Shown here: piece by piece, positions 1 to 9,600 of the stretch
How positions within the stretch are numbered: position 1 is the first letter of the stretch
Layout of the letters: every line of letters begins with the position of its first letter
Origin: Sophora flavescens
Taxonomy: Eukaryota > Streptophyta > Magnoliopsida > Fabales > Fabaceae
DNA length: 64,000 nt
Assembly: GCA_030762895.1 (NCBI GenBank)
Contig: CM061069.1
Coordinates: 22,397,630-22,461,629 of the forward strand
Direction of reading: 5' to 3'
The notes under the pieces: model-generated
Database searches by the model: none
What the model was told of the DNA's origin: nothing
Seen by the model: only the letters and a program-made list of their open reading frames with translations
Made by a program: the position numbers and the translations under genes

Positions 1-263
1 TTTCTGTGGGCCAGCAAGTCTTACTGTTTAACTCCCGCCTGAAAATGATGGCTGGGAAACTTAGGTCCAAGTGGATTGGACCATTTGTTGTTACTAATGT
101 TTTTCCTTATGGTGCAGTAGAGATTAAAGATGCAGGTAGCAACAAGTCCTTCAAGGTTAACTGGCAGAGGCTGAAGCCATTCCATGGTGTGGCTGCTGGT
201 GTTCTTGACGATGCTATTGTTGAGGAGCTCTCCTTGGAAGCTCCCACCTACACTGACACTTGA
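1..263 (+). pseudogene. Ty3/gypsy (Athila-like) integrase C-terminal end, partial
   Basis: The reading frame is open from the window edge to a TGA at 261-263 and gives the last 85 or so residues of a gypsy polyprotein. Residues such as GQQVLLFNSRLK, GKLRSKWIGPF and FKVNWQRLKPF are the usual C-terminal tail of plant Athila/Tat integrases, the segment after the DDE core that binds DNA non-specifically. The first in-frame start-like codon is GTG at 6, so the true protein begins outside the window. The long non-coding stretch, PPT and LTR downstream fit the 3' end of such an element on the + strand. Only the end of pol is visible, so its coding state cannot be judged. Confidence 0.85.
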
Positions 264-1736
264 TCAGGGAGTACCCTTTCCTTTCCCTCACTCTGATTTT
301 ATAGTTATGTTGTTTCATTGGGGACAATGTATGTTTTAAGTGTGGGGGAGGGAACTAATTGTAGCTTTGTTTTGTGTTTTGTCTTGTTTTTCTTTTAGCT
401 CCTGAATAATTTGAGAAGATCAGGAGTATTTGTGTGTTGAGTCTTATGTTGGCAAGTTTTATTGGTTTTGATTAATTTTGCATAGATGATTGCATGATAT
501 GTGATTTATATTGTTGATGATTCCCCCTATGTTGAAAAAAATTGTTGAAAAGTGATCCCCATGTGATTGAAAAATGAACTTTGAGATATTTTGTTGTGAT
601 GGCATGATTTATGATAAGTTTGGGGTGATAGGAAGCACACACTAGGGATAGAATCTCGGTCAAACAATTTGCATGAATGTCCAGGTGAGGATTTGAGCCT
701 CCAACATGTTTTTAACTGTGTGAATCACTTTCAAGTTACACTTTCCCGAATTTGCTTTAATCTCTTCTTGGTTTGCATGTTTATGTGTTTGCTTCAAATG
801 ATTTAGGCATTTTCTTTGTAAATAGCTACTTAGCCTAAAATAACCATCCCTAATGCATGTTCCATAGTTAGCCCCTTTGAGCCTGATTAGCCTGTTAATT
901 CTTGTTAACCTTATGTTATAAGCTAAAATCTGGAAAACCATGTTAACCCAATCTTAGGATTAGGAGAGCATGGAATCTTGACAAGAGAATGTTTGCAAGA
1001 AACTAAGTTTGGGGTGGCTACAAGGTGTAATGTGTTGTTTGGGATTGAGAAAAAGAAAAAAATACAATAAAAAGGTTGGAGCCAAAGGCAAAGAAAAAAA
1101 AACAAAAAAAAAAGGAACAAAAATGTCAAAAAGGCTATTTGAATAAAAAGGTTGTAGTCACCCAAGGCAAATGAAAAATGAGAAAAGGAACTTGATTGGA
1201 AATTCAAAGTGCAAAAAAGCTCATGCTCTCTTAGTTCCTAGGGTCTTCAGCCTAGTACCCTTGTATATCCTACCCTTAGCCAGGCCCAATTACAACCTTA
1301 AAAGACCTTTTGATGTTGCATGCATGTTTTCCGTGGGAACCATTTTGAGATGAAAATCAAATTTATGGGAAGTGTTCTTGAAAAGTGCTATTGAGTGAAA
1401 TGTTGTTAGCCTGACAAACTGAGCGATTGAGTGAAACACTAAACTCCCTTGTGAGGAAGGCAGTTGTTTGAATTTGGTGATCTCCCTCTTGTGTTTAACT
1501 TGGATCCCTTACTTAGATTACTGATTGTTTGAATGACTAATTTCTCAATTGTTCAGAATAAATGGAATATGGGGATTACTTTGTTTGAAAGGGGGGAACA
1601 TTGAAGAAAACTGTTTTGATGAATTTGCTTGAATTTGTGCAAAGTTGATTAAATTCCTTAAGCTTGCCATTTTGTCTTTTTGATTTTTGAGTTGTAGTTT
1701 GCTTGGGGACAAGCAAGGTTTAAGTTTGGGGTATTT
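264..1736 (+). mobile_element. 3' internal non-coding region of the left gypsy element, ending in a polypurine tract
   Basis: No gene is seen here. The stretch is AT-rich with A-rich runs near 1050-1115 and is typical of the long spacer between pol and the 3' LTR in Athila-type elements. It ends in a purine-rich tract (about 1721-1733, TAAGTTTGGGG) directly before an LTR start. A GGGGACAAGCAAGG motif at 1704-1717 resembles sequence at the same place in the second gypsy element. Confidence 0.6.
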
Positions 1737-2815
1737 TGATAAGCCTCTAGCTCATCTAGTTTTATGGCTAGTATGACCAGGGTTTTGTGCTAATTATATC
1801 TCATTTTCACTCAAATTAGATTAGATTGTCCTCAAGCAAGGTTTTGAGTCTCTAAAGTAGTTTTAGGTTAATTTAACCAGTTTTGAGTCAAATAAAGCAC
1901 TTATGGCTATTTCTTTGTTTTCAGGATAACTTAAAAGTTAAGGGAATAAAGAAACAGGGGAAATTGCAATCCTGGAGTTGTTCGCCTCGCGAGAGTCGTC
2001 TCGCCACGCGAACCTGAAACCAGACTGAGCAGCAGAATGTCATCCTCTCTGGTTCGCCCCGTGACTCCTCTTCTCGCCTCGCGACCCTGAACACTGACTG
2101 TTCCAGAAAAATGCAAGACTTCTGTGTTGCCTCGCGAATCCAAGTCTCACCTCACGAGACTGAAGACCAGAAGCCATGACTCTTCCATTCCTCGCCACGC
2201 GAGCCGTACTTCGCCCCGCGAGAAGACAAAACGTTGCAGACTCTTCAGAAGATTCGCCTCGCGAGTGATGGTTCGCCTCGCGAGTAGGCGCAGTTCTTGA
2301 ATACTATAAATTGCTGTTCTGGGCAGATTGGAAGAACTTTTGATTCTCCATTGTTTTCTTTACATATTTTCTGGTTGTGTCTTGTTTTTATGGAGAACTA
2401 AATTTCTTTGATTAGTCTACTGTAATTGATTTCCATCATACTTGAGGTTCTTGTAATTCCTGTTTTGTATGCTTTTCCCTTTTCAATACTATGCTATATA
2501 TTTCTGTTTGTTTAATTTAGGAGTGTATAGTGTTGTGTTGATTTATTTCGGGGATGTTATGTTCCTATATTGAATCGCGTTTGTTTAATTCGCGTGTGTT
2601 CGTTCATGTTCGTTTAGTTCATGAGGGCTTAACCCCGTTTGTTTAATTCGGGAATAGGAACATATATCTGTAGTAGTGATTTCGTTTGTTAATTGTTGCT
2701 ACAACCGAAAGGGGAATAGAATCTGCTTAGGGCTTGGAATTTACATGAACCAATGATAGTTGGGAAATCGAGAATAGTAGATTAATCGTCTTTAGCTATT
2801 TGATAATCTTTTAAA
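1737..2815 (+). mobile_element. 3' LTR of the left gypsy element, truncated on the right
   Basis: The LTR starts TGATAAGCCTC just after the polypurine tract. It contains a cluster of TCGCGA-type palindromes (1978-2292) followed by a TACTATAAATTGC sequence near 2300, a plausible TATA box. No CA terminus or target-site duplication can be seen at the right end; the sequence runs straight into the inverted repeats of a CACTA element, so the LTR appears cut. The right boundary is approximate. Confidence 0.55.
1978..2292. repeat. Cluster of TCGCCTCGCGAG-type palindromic motifs in the LTR
   Basis: About ten irregularly spaced copies of a GC-rich motif with the core CTCGCGAG or a variant (CTCGCCACGCGA, CTCGCCCCGCGA, CCTCGCGACC) lie in 315 bases of otherwise AT-rich LTR. 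They sit just upstream of a TATA-like sequence, so they may be promoter elements; this is inference. Confidence 0.7.
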
Positions 2816-3200
2816 CTAACCGATGTGTGAATATTTTCCACATCGATTGTGTTTTAACCAATGTCTAAAATTAAAACAAAAAAATTTAAAATTTAAAATT
2901 TTATCTTTCCACATCGGTTCTTTAAGAACCGGTGTCTAATATATAGATTAACCACATCGGTTGTATTATAACCGATGTATAAAATTAAAAAAAATTAAAA
3001 TTTAAAATTTTTATCTTTCCACATCGGCTCCTATTGAACCGATGTCTAATATATATTAACCACATAGGTTTAAATATAACCGATGTCATAAATAAAAAAA
3101 ATGAAATTTTAAATTAAATCGTAAGTTTCTACATCGGTTACTATAGAACCGATGTGAAATATTACTAACCACATCGGTTTTTGGACAACCGATGTGTAAT
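2816..3200. repeat. Left subterminal inverted-repeat array of CACTA element 1
   Basis: Alternating units such as CCACATCGGTT and AACCGATGT, 25-40 bases apart with AT-rich spacers, form several small hairpins. In CACTA elements such subterminal repeats bind the element's TnpA-type protein; the function here is inferred from the family. Confidence 0.85.
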
Positions 3201-3204
3201 ATTT

Positions 3205-3438
3205 TACAAAACCCTACTTTTTGTTTCTATTTTCATTCCCTCCATTTATCACGCACCCTCCTGTGTTTTTGCTCTGCTCTTCCATTCCTTTGTTTTTCAT
3301 TCCCTCCCTCATTTTGTGCTCATCACTTCGTCCCCATCTTTCTCACTGCTCTGTGCTCGTCGTCGCTCACTGCTTCGCCACTACCTCCCATCTCTGTCTC
3401 TCCCTGCTGCTCGCCCGTCTCCGCTGCTTCTGCTTCTG
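3205..3438 (+). other. Pyrimidine-rich leader with a splice donor, probably a captured 5' UTR exon
   Basis: This C/T-rich stretch ends in CTTCTG followed by GTGAGAG, a good plant 5' splice site at 3439. It resembles the first, non-coding exon of a plant gene and would be the first exon of a transcript through the captured fragments. Overlapping open frames in it are low-complexity Ser/Leu/Pro strings and are not called as genes. The source gene is unknown. Confidence 0.4.
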
Positions 3439-4656
3439 GTGAGAGTGCATGCTTATTTACTTGTTTTGTTGTTGTTACTATGAGATGTTGAGAACTTGGA
3501 TTCGGTTATTACTACTTGTTTTTTTTATTTTGGAATGTCTTCATCCTGTATCTGCTAAAAATGTTGGTTTCTGTTCTTCCATCTATTCATTCTTTTATTG
3601 GATATAAGTGACCTGTTCTAAGAGATTGCAGCTTAATTGGCATCGATTTAAGTTTTCTAAGACTTGAGTATAATATTGATATTGGATGTTCATTTTTCAC
3701 CAAGTTACCTTTCTTCCCATTCTATCCAAGTTACTTACACATCTAATGTAACAATAAGAATTCAACCAAATGAAGTAATAGTTAATTTATTTTTTTGATG
3801 AATGAAGTAGAGGTTTATTTAAAATTTTATATTTTTATTTCTTAATTAATAGCCTTGAACATTCACTACATTCTGGATGTGAAAGCTTTAAATCATGGTT
3901 CATACTCAGTACCGATCCCCTCAATAAATAGGCTAGTCGTAAGTGGTGCGTCCTTAGGGATTTTCTTACTCCAAGTCCTAAATAATCATGATTAACATTT
4001 ACTTGCTGTTGAGCTTTATTGAGCCATGACATGACTAACAAACCAGGCCCATCCCTATTGTTAGTGTTTTGTCCCTTTTTACTTTGAGGTCTTGTGGTTT
4101 GGATCTGAGCAGTTCTAGTATTTTGAGGCCTCTATGTTTTGTTGATTTAATGAAATGTTTGACATTATTACTGGTACTATTTCTTGCTTTCTATTTTGGT
4201 TTTAATTTTATTTTACTGGTAATGTTTTGCTTGCTTGTTATTCAGATGCTATGATACTTTGTTATAGCAAGATATTAGTCTGTGTGGCGATCTCTTAAGC
4301 ACTAGAGACTTTGAGTGTTCAAAGAGATTATTTTATAATTTGGTAGCTCTTAAGAGTTTCTGGTCTATTGTAGAAGTTGGTCATTTACATTTCGCTTGCC
4401 TTTTTAGAAGCTGTGTTTCAACTGCAATATGCACCAAAAATACATGGCAGGAAGGGAAACTTTGTGTTTTCTTAAGGAGAATAAAGGATATATATAGTTT
4501 TTGATTGAATATATATGATGTCCTGATGGATTTAGTTTTTTTCTTCATGTTCTTTGCTTCCTGCCTGAATAGCCATAGCTTTTCGCTACTCATTTTCTTA
4601 TATGATCTTTTGGTCTTAAATAAGCTAACACTGTATTTTTCATGCTTTGATTTTAG
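3439..4656 (+). other. AT-rich intron-like DNA inside CACTA element 1
   Basis: No open frame with recognisable protein similarity is seen. Long T-rich runs and the flanking splice signals suggest captured intron sequence, perhaps from the same gene as the microexon that follows. Confidence 0.35.
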
Positions 4657-4692
4657 ACTCTACGTGAGGGGCACAATCCTTGGATACAAAAG
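4657..4692 (+). pseudogene. Captured exon fragment of ribosomal protein eL33 (L35Ae)
   Basis: A 36-base exon is bounded by a TTTTAG acceptor (4651-4656) and a GTAAGAG donor (4693). It reads LYVRGTILGYK flanked by split Arg codons. This is the highly conserved N-terminal segment of the large-subunit ribosomal protein eL33, formerly L35Ae or RPL33 in plants. The exon has no substitutions that I can recognise relative to the family and keeps both splice sites. No other eL33 exon was found nearby, so this is a fragment carried by the CACTA element and not a ribosomal gene. Confidence 0.8.
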
Positions 4693-4880
4693 GTAAGAGC
4701 TTCTTGCCCATAGTAGTTTTACCAATTGTGTATTTTATATCATCTTGTGTATGGATGCTGGGAAATTGAGAGTCGAGATTCATGGAGAGAAGCATTTAAG
4801 ATTATACTTTCACGGGTTTTGTCAAGTCATTTGGTTTATGATGAGGCAATGTTATTTTTTCAGATCCAAATCAAACCTGT

Positions 4881-4981
4881 AACTATGGCTAGGGTTTGAC
4901 AACTTGGAGTCCACTTGCATGTGGTGTGCTGACAGGAAAATACAAGAAAGGAGTTATACCAGCAGATAGCCGCTTTGCATG
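4881..4981 (+). pseudogene. Captured exon fragment of a K+ channel beta subunit / aldo-keto reductase (KAB1-like)
   Basis: The frame reads NYG, a TAG stop, then GLTTWSPLACGVLTGKY and IPADSRFA. This is the conserved segment of plant KAB1, the Shaker-channel beta subunit with an aldo-keto reductase fold (GLTTWSPLASGVLTGKY in the family). A TTTTTTCAG acceptor lies at about 4855-4863. An in-frame stop sits where the family has a hydrophobic residue, and the usual ENYK end of the exon is altered. It lies about 190 bases after the eL33 fragment in the same orientation, so two unrelated cell genes were captured by one element. No other KAB1 exons are present. Confidence 0.85.
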
Positions 4982-5058
4982 CAAGTACGTTTTATTTATA
5001 AGTTAAGTAATTAAATTTTAAATACTATGATAATTAACATGTTTTTTCAATATATTAG

Positions 5059-5957
5059 GTATCTGCATCGTATGTTAGTTGATCAGGGTAACCTCACCCT
5101 TTATGGGTTCATTGACCCCATGTTCATTCAGAGTGATGTTCTCCTAGCATCAGAAGACCTGGTCACCACTATACGTGATATACTTGCCGAGACGATCATC
5201 AATTCTACCTTGCGCCTTATCTCAATAAGTAAGTACCAGTTATTTAATTATTACTATATATGACTCAGTCACTAATTGTTACGCAAATACAGCAAGCATT
5301 GGCAACTGTTGATCTTGTACCTTAGGATGAATGTCGTGGTCTTCTTCTGCTCAATGGGAAATAAGCCGACAAATGAACTGAAGATGATCATGGAAACGTA
5401 AGTATTAAAATACTTTATAATCAGTAATGCATTTGTTTCAATTATCTGAAATCTATTCGATATACTTTAATTAATGTTTATTTTGTCGTGATAGTTCTAT
5501 TAATGCAAACCACATGTTGCGTGGTGAAAGGCGTTGGGCTATTAGATGGATTGTTCCTAACGTAAGATATTTATTAGTTCAAACGCTTCAAATGCAGTGG
5601 GTATAATTATTGATTTCTATTTAATTACTCATGTTCTAATTGGGTTTCATTTGTACGTAGTCCCGTATACAACGTGGATCATGGGAATGTGGATACTGTG
5701 TGATGAAGTGGATGGTCGAAATTATCTCCTCCAGGATCACTGAAAGATGGCACGAGGTAAATGTTAATTGGTAACAATTAGAAGTAACAGTTATAGATTC
5801 GTTATATGTTTTATGTTAGTTTATTACTTAAAAGATATAATCTTTTGTCCAATTAAACTTGCATGTATTCAACAATCCGACTCCATTATCTGATGCCGAC
5901 ATCAATAACATAAGGAGGCATTGGGCAACTTTCTTTCTTGAAGTGTACCAACCATAG
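5059..5957 (+). pseudogene. Ulp1-type (C48) cysteine protease domain of CACTA element 1, five exons, decayed
   Basis: Five segments join through good splice sites: 5059-5228, 5293-5397, 5495-5561, 5661-5756 and about 5860-5957 (TAG stop). The product has the layout of the C-terminal protease found in many plant CACTA elements: KHWQLLILYL with the catalytic His in exon 2, VVVFFCSMGNKP where the Asp block lies, and QRGSWECGYCVMKWM with the catalytic Cys in exon 4. The Asp position reads FCS, as I recall for this transposon-borne group, not the FDS or LDS of true SUMO proteases, so activity is doubtful. The N-terminal part of the protein is missing. It may be expressed fused to the captured exons upstream. 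Confidence 0.7.
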
Positions 5958-6264
5958 TTTGTATGTAGTTAGTTTAAAAACTTATCATGTACTAGCTATA
6001 GTGTACTTTTGACTGATATATATTTTGATATGAAATCTATAATATATCATGTAGCTTTTTGGTTTCTAATTATCTTTGTTGTCTGAATGTAATTGAACAT
6101 ATGTATTGTTCGTAATAAATTCAATATATATTAATTTAGTGTATTTTTGTTGTACAAAAGTGATTGTGTTGAGAATATTTAGAATATGTTATACTGGTAT
6201 TGATCTGGATTACTGAAACAGAGGAAAGGAATGATAGAAATGTAAAAAGAGTTTTTTTTAAAAA
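5958..6264 (+). other. 3' region of CACTA element 1, no gene
   Basis: AT-rich sequence between the protease stop codon and the right subterminal array. It could serve as 3' UTR; nothing else is seen. Confidence 0.4.
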
Positions 6265-6545
6265 ATGAGACTTTTCACATCGGTTATACAAAAACCGATG
6301 TGGAAAGTTCACTTTTCACATCGGCTATATTTAAAACCGACGTGGAAAGTGATATTTCCACATCGGTTTTGTGATAACTCATGTTAAAAATGAACTTTCC
6401 ATAACGGTTATTTAGAAAACCGCTGTTAAAAGTGTACTTTAGACATCGGTTTTAAAATCGATGAGAAAAGTAACAATAAACAACATCGGTCGTTTCAACA
6501 TCGGTTTGAAAACCAATGTGAAAAGCCAAAATAACCGATGTGGAA
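6265..6545. repeat. Right subterminal inverted-repeat array of CACTA element 1
   Basis: Units of the form TTTCACATCGGTTAT...AACCGATGTGGAAAG are repeated about six times and match the left array in inverted form. Some units have decayed (CATAACGGTTA, AACTCATGTT). Confidence 0.85.
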
Positions 6546-6564
6546 TCCCTTTTCTACACTAGTG

Positions 6565-6641
6565 TCGGGATCAGTACTCCCGTCATATTTGTCGATCTGA
6601 AGTGCCTTGAAGTTTCCATGAAAAGGTGCTCTCATGATTTC
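6565..6641 (-). pseudogene. Gag fragment of the outer gypsy element (continues from 10764-11009)
   Basis: Read on the - strand it gives EIMRAPFHGNFKALQI and DKYDGSTDPD, the start of the retrotransposon Gag domain of plant gypsy elements. It stops abruptly at the CACTA 1 terminus. Upstream it continues across the 4.1 kb insert to the MVHTRNG gag start. The rest of gag and pol is missing from the window. Confidence 0.7.
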
Positions 6642-9600
6642 TTTAACACCCCAGTTTTTACTGTTTTTCAAAATCAAAAAATATATTATGTTAAATTATT
6701 TTATTGAAATAAATCATTTGTTTGGATGTCTGTTTTTGTTTATTGTTATGTGATTTGGTTTGAGTAATTTTAATTACCCATTTAAAATTATTTTATAGAG
6801 TGCGTTAACACTGCCTTATTTCAATGTATGCATGCTTACTAGACAATAATATTATGTTATTGATAATATTAGTATTCGGTTAGAAAAATGTTTTAAATAA
6901 TATAATTGAAAGGAATTTATTTTCATATTTTACTCTATTTAATTCTGGATTTGAAACTAAATTAGTTTAACATTAATTGGAGATTAATTTTGGATCATTG
7001 ATTTTCTTAGTTGATAAATTCAACCCTCAATCTTTACTCTAATTTGAATTTTGAAAGAATATATTTGTCAATCATTGTTTTTAGATCTAAGGGTTAATAT
7101 TATTTCTTTTTTTTTAAAATCAATTACAACCATACATTTTACCTACTAAACAAAAGAAAAGAAAAATTCAAAATCTTTTTCCTCCTTATCTCTCCTCTTT
7201 CACGCGTACCACACCACCCCCACACACTTCTTTCTTTCTTTTTCCTCTTTTCTTCTTCCTCCTCCCTTCACATCTCCTTCCTCTCTCTTCACTTCACACT
7301 CCTCATTCTCTCTTGTTGTCCAGAACCGAGTCGCCCAGCCCAGCCGGCCGACTGCGGTAAGCACCGCGCCGCCACCTCCATGGTGGTTTCCACCATTTGT
7401 GTTCTTTAGTTTCCTTTCTTCTTCTTCCATTGAACCTTCTCTCTTTCTTTTGGCTCTTGGTTGTTTCAGAAAATGCAGCAGCCGTCCCTCCGCCACGGCC
7501 GCCGCGGTTCTGCCGCCACAACACCACCACAAGTTCATCTTCTTCCTTGGGTGAGTGAAATCTCATTTAGTTTACTCATATTCAAAAAGTCCCAAATTGA
7601 TTTTAAACCTTAACCCTAGCTCTTTGATTTCATACTGTAATTTGAAACTAAAACTTGTTTTTATGCAGTTGGGACTGTAAATTAGTGTTTTATTAAGTTA
7701 ATTTTATTATCCTTTGATCAAATGAATTTTTTCCCAATTTATGTCATGAACCCTAAAGTCCTAATATGATTTTATTTGAAATTGGGTATGTTTTTATAAA
7801 ATTAACTATGTATCTGTGTAATTTGGACTATTAATTTATGTTCTGACAAACTGATTTCACATTTCTATGAGCAAATCTAATTTCCCCCAATTTCACTAAA
7901 ACCCCAATTTTGTTTAAAACCTCAATTTCCCAATTTGAAACCTAATTTAAAATTATGTTGATTTCTCAATTTTAATTTTTGTTTTGATGTAATTAGAGTT
8001 TTTAATTTGTGATTCCCTAGCCTAGTTTCATATTGCTTTGATCAAAATTGGTTTTTCCCAAATTTCTAGTTAACTCTAAAAACCCCCAATCATTTTCAAG
8101 TGAAAAACCAATATTGTTTCCTTAGTTGAGTCAATTATTTAAGTTGTACAAACTTATGTTTTGTGATGATAAGTTCTGATTTTTGGTTGTGCTTGCTATT
8201 GGCTATGTTGATGGCCATTTTTCATCTATGTGGATGTGACTGCCATGGTTGGAGGAGCAGAGGGTACATTTTGGAGTTGTCTCGAAGCTGTTTACATGTG
8301 TTGGGAAGTGTCAGAGGGACCCGAAACATCATATTAGCTTGATAGTTGGAATTTCATCTTGAGCAGCTTCGTTGTGGAATAAAATAACCGTTGAATGCAT
8401 TTAGGAGAGGATCTTTCTCTTGTCTTCAAAGGTAAGGGGAGTTAACCTGAGGGGTTTTGATAGCTACATGATATCTATGTGTCGTATGTGATTTTATTTG
8501 TTGTGATGTGTGATAATTAAATTAAATTGTTATATGATTGTTATGTGGTTTTTAGTGTTTTCTGTGAAAGCATGATTATATATGTGATGTATGGATTATT
8601 TGTTTGGTTGATTGATTGATGGAAAGTCTGATAGTGGTCAGTGCTCAATGATAACTAAGGATAAAAACTTCGAAAAGCTTGAAGAATAATTTAAGGGATT
8701 CGATTTATGGAAGTGGAGGAAAAATATTGAAAATAATAACATTTGATGATATCGTGGTAAAAGAGTGATTAATGAGTAATAGCGAGGACGAAATCGTGAA
8801 AAAATATTTCAATTACATTATCTCTTTCAAAAATGAATTCAAAAATAAGATGAAAAGTTATTACAAGAAATTAAGTGTCAAAAATATTTTAATATTTATG
8901 GTAAAGAAACTTTAGTAAAAGAGAAAACCATTTGATTTATAAATGGCTTTATTTCCAACGAACAATAATTTAGAAAAGTATTTTACGGCGAAAACTATGA
9001 GGAACAATTTTATTATTTCGGATAGAAATAGGTTGGAAATGATTTTTACGAGGATTTGACGTTGTTCGGAAAAAGAAATTCCCAAAAGAAAACGGATTTG
9101 AGAAAAAGAAATGAATTTCTCTATGATTTAATTTTTTATAAACGATTTTCAAACGGAAAAGATTTTCTGCTAATAGTTTTTACTCAGCGAAAATATTTCC
9201 TACAAACTTAGATAAGTTGTGGAGGTTTTGTTTTGTATTTGTGTTTCACAGAACGAAAATGATGTTAGACAAGAAAAGTGAACCTAGTAACCGAGATTTC
9301 GAGATTCTAGTATTCTGTTAACTCGTGGATCATGGATCCGTGTTAGTTGTTGTGGACTTTGTGTCCTGTAAAAGTTGTTGTGGACTGCGTGTCCTGTAAT
9401 AGATGTGGAGAACTTGGTATCCCAAATCCGCGAAACTAAGACTAGTGCATCGGTCTAGGGCTTCGTGATTGAACACTGGGACTGTGTGTCTTGTGTTAAA
9501 TTTGAGAGTTAAAAGACTTAATGTTTAATTAAGCATGGTCGTGAGCCTTTGAGCCTCAACAAGGGAAGAATGAAAGAAAAATAAATGTGACGTGAACAAA

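Larger units (their letters stand above)
2816..6564 (+). mobile_element. CACTA element 1, 5'-truncated, with captured gene fragments (Pack-CACTA)
   Basis: The right end is clear: read on the - strand it starts CACTAGTGTAGAAAAGGG at 6564, a CACTA-family terminus. Both ends carry arrays of short inverted repeats of the type ACATCGGTT...AACCGATGT (2816-3200 and 6265-6545). Inside are a pyrimidine-rich leader, an eL33 microexon, a KAB1-like exon and a Ulp1-type protease. No tnp2-type transposase is present, so the element could not move by itself. No CACTA terminus is found near 2816, so the left end is lost, and no target duplication can be checked. Orientation is taken from the protease, normally near the 3' end. 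Confidence 0.85.

Noticed and set aside
3181..3491. Three overlapping + strand frames near 3200-3490
   Set aside because: All are Ser/Leu/Pro-rich readings of one C/T-rich leader; a 5' UTR explains them better.
4881..4981. A functional KAB1 gene
   Set aside because: Only one exon is present, with an in-frame stop, and it lies inside a CACTA element next to an unrelated eL33 fragment.
6495..6677. - strand frame of 60 codons
   Set aside because: It crosses three different elements (CACTA 1 end, gag fragment, LTR A start), so it is a chance fusion; only the gag part is meaningful.
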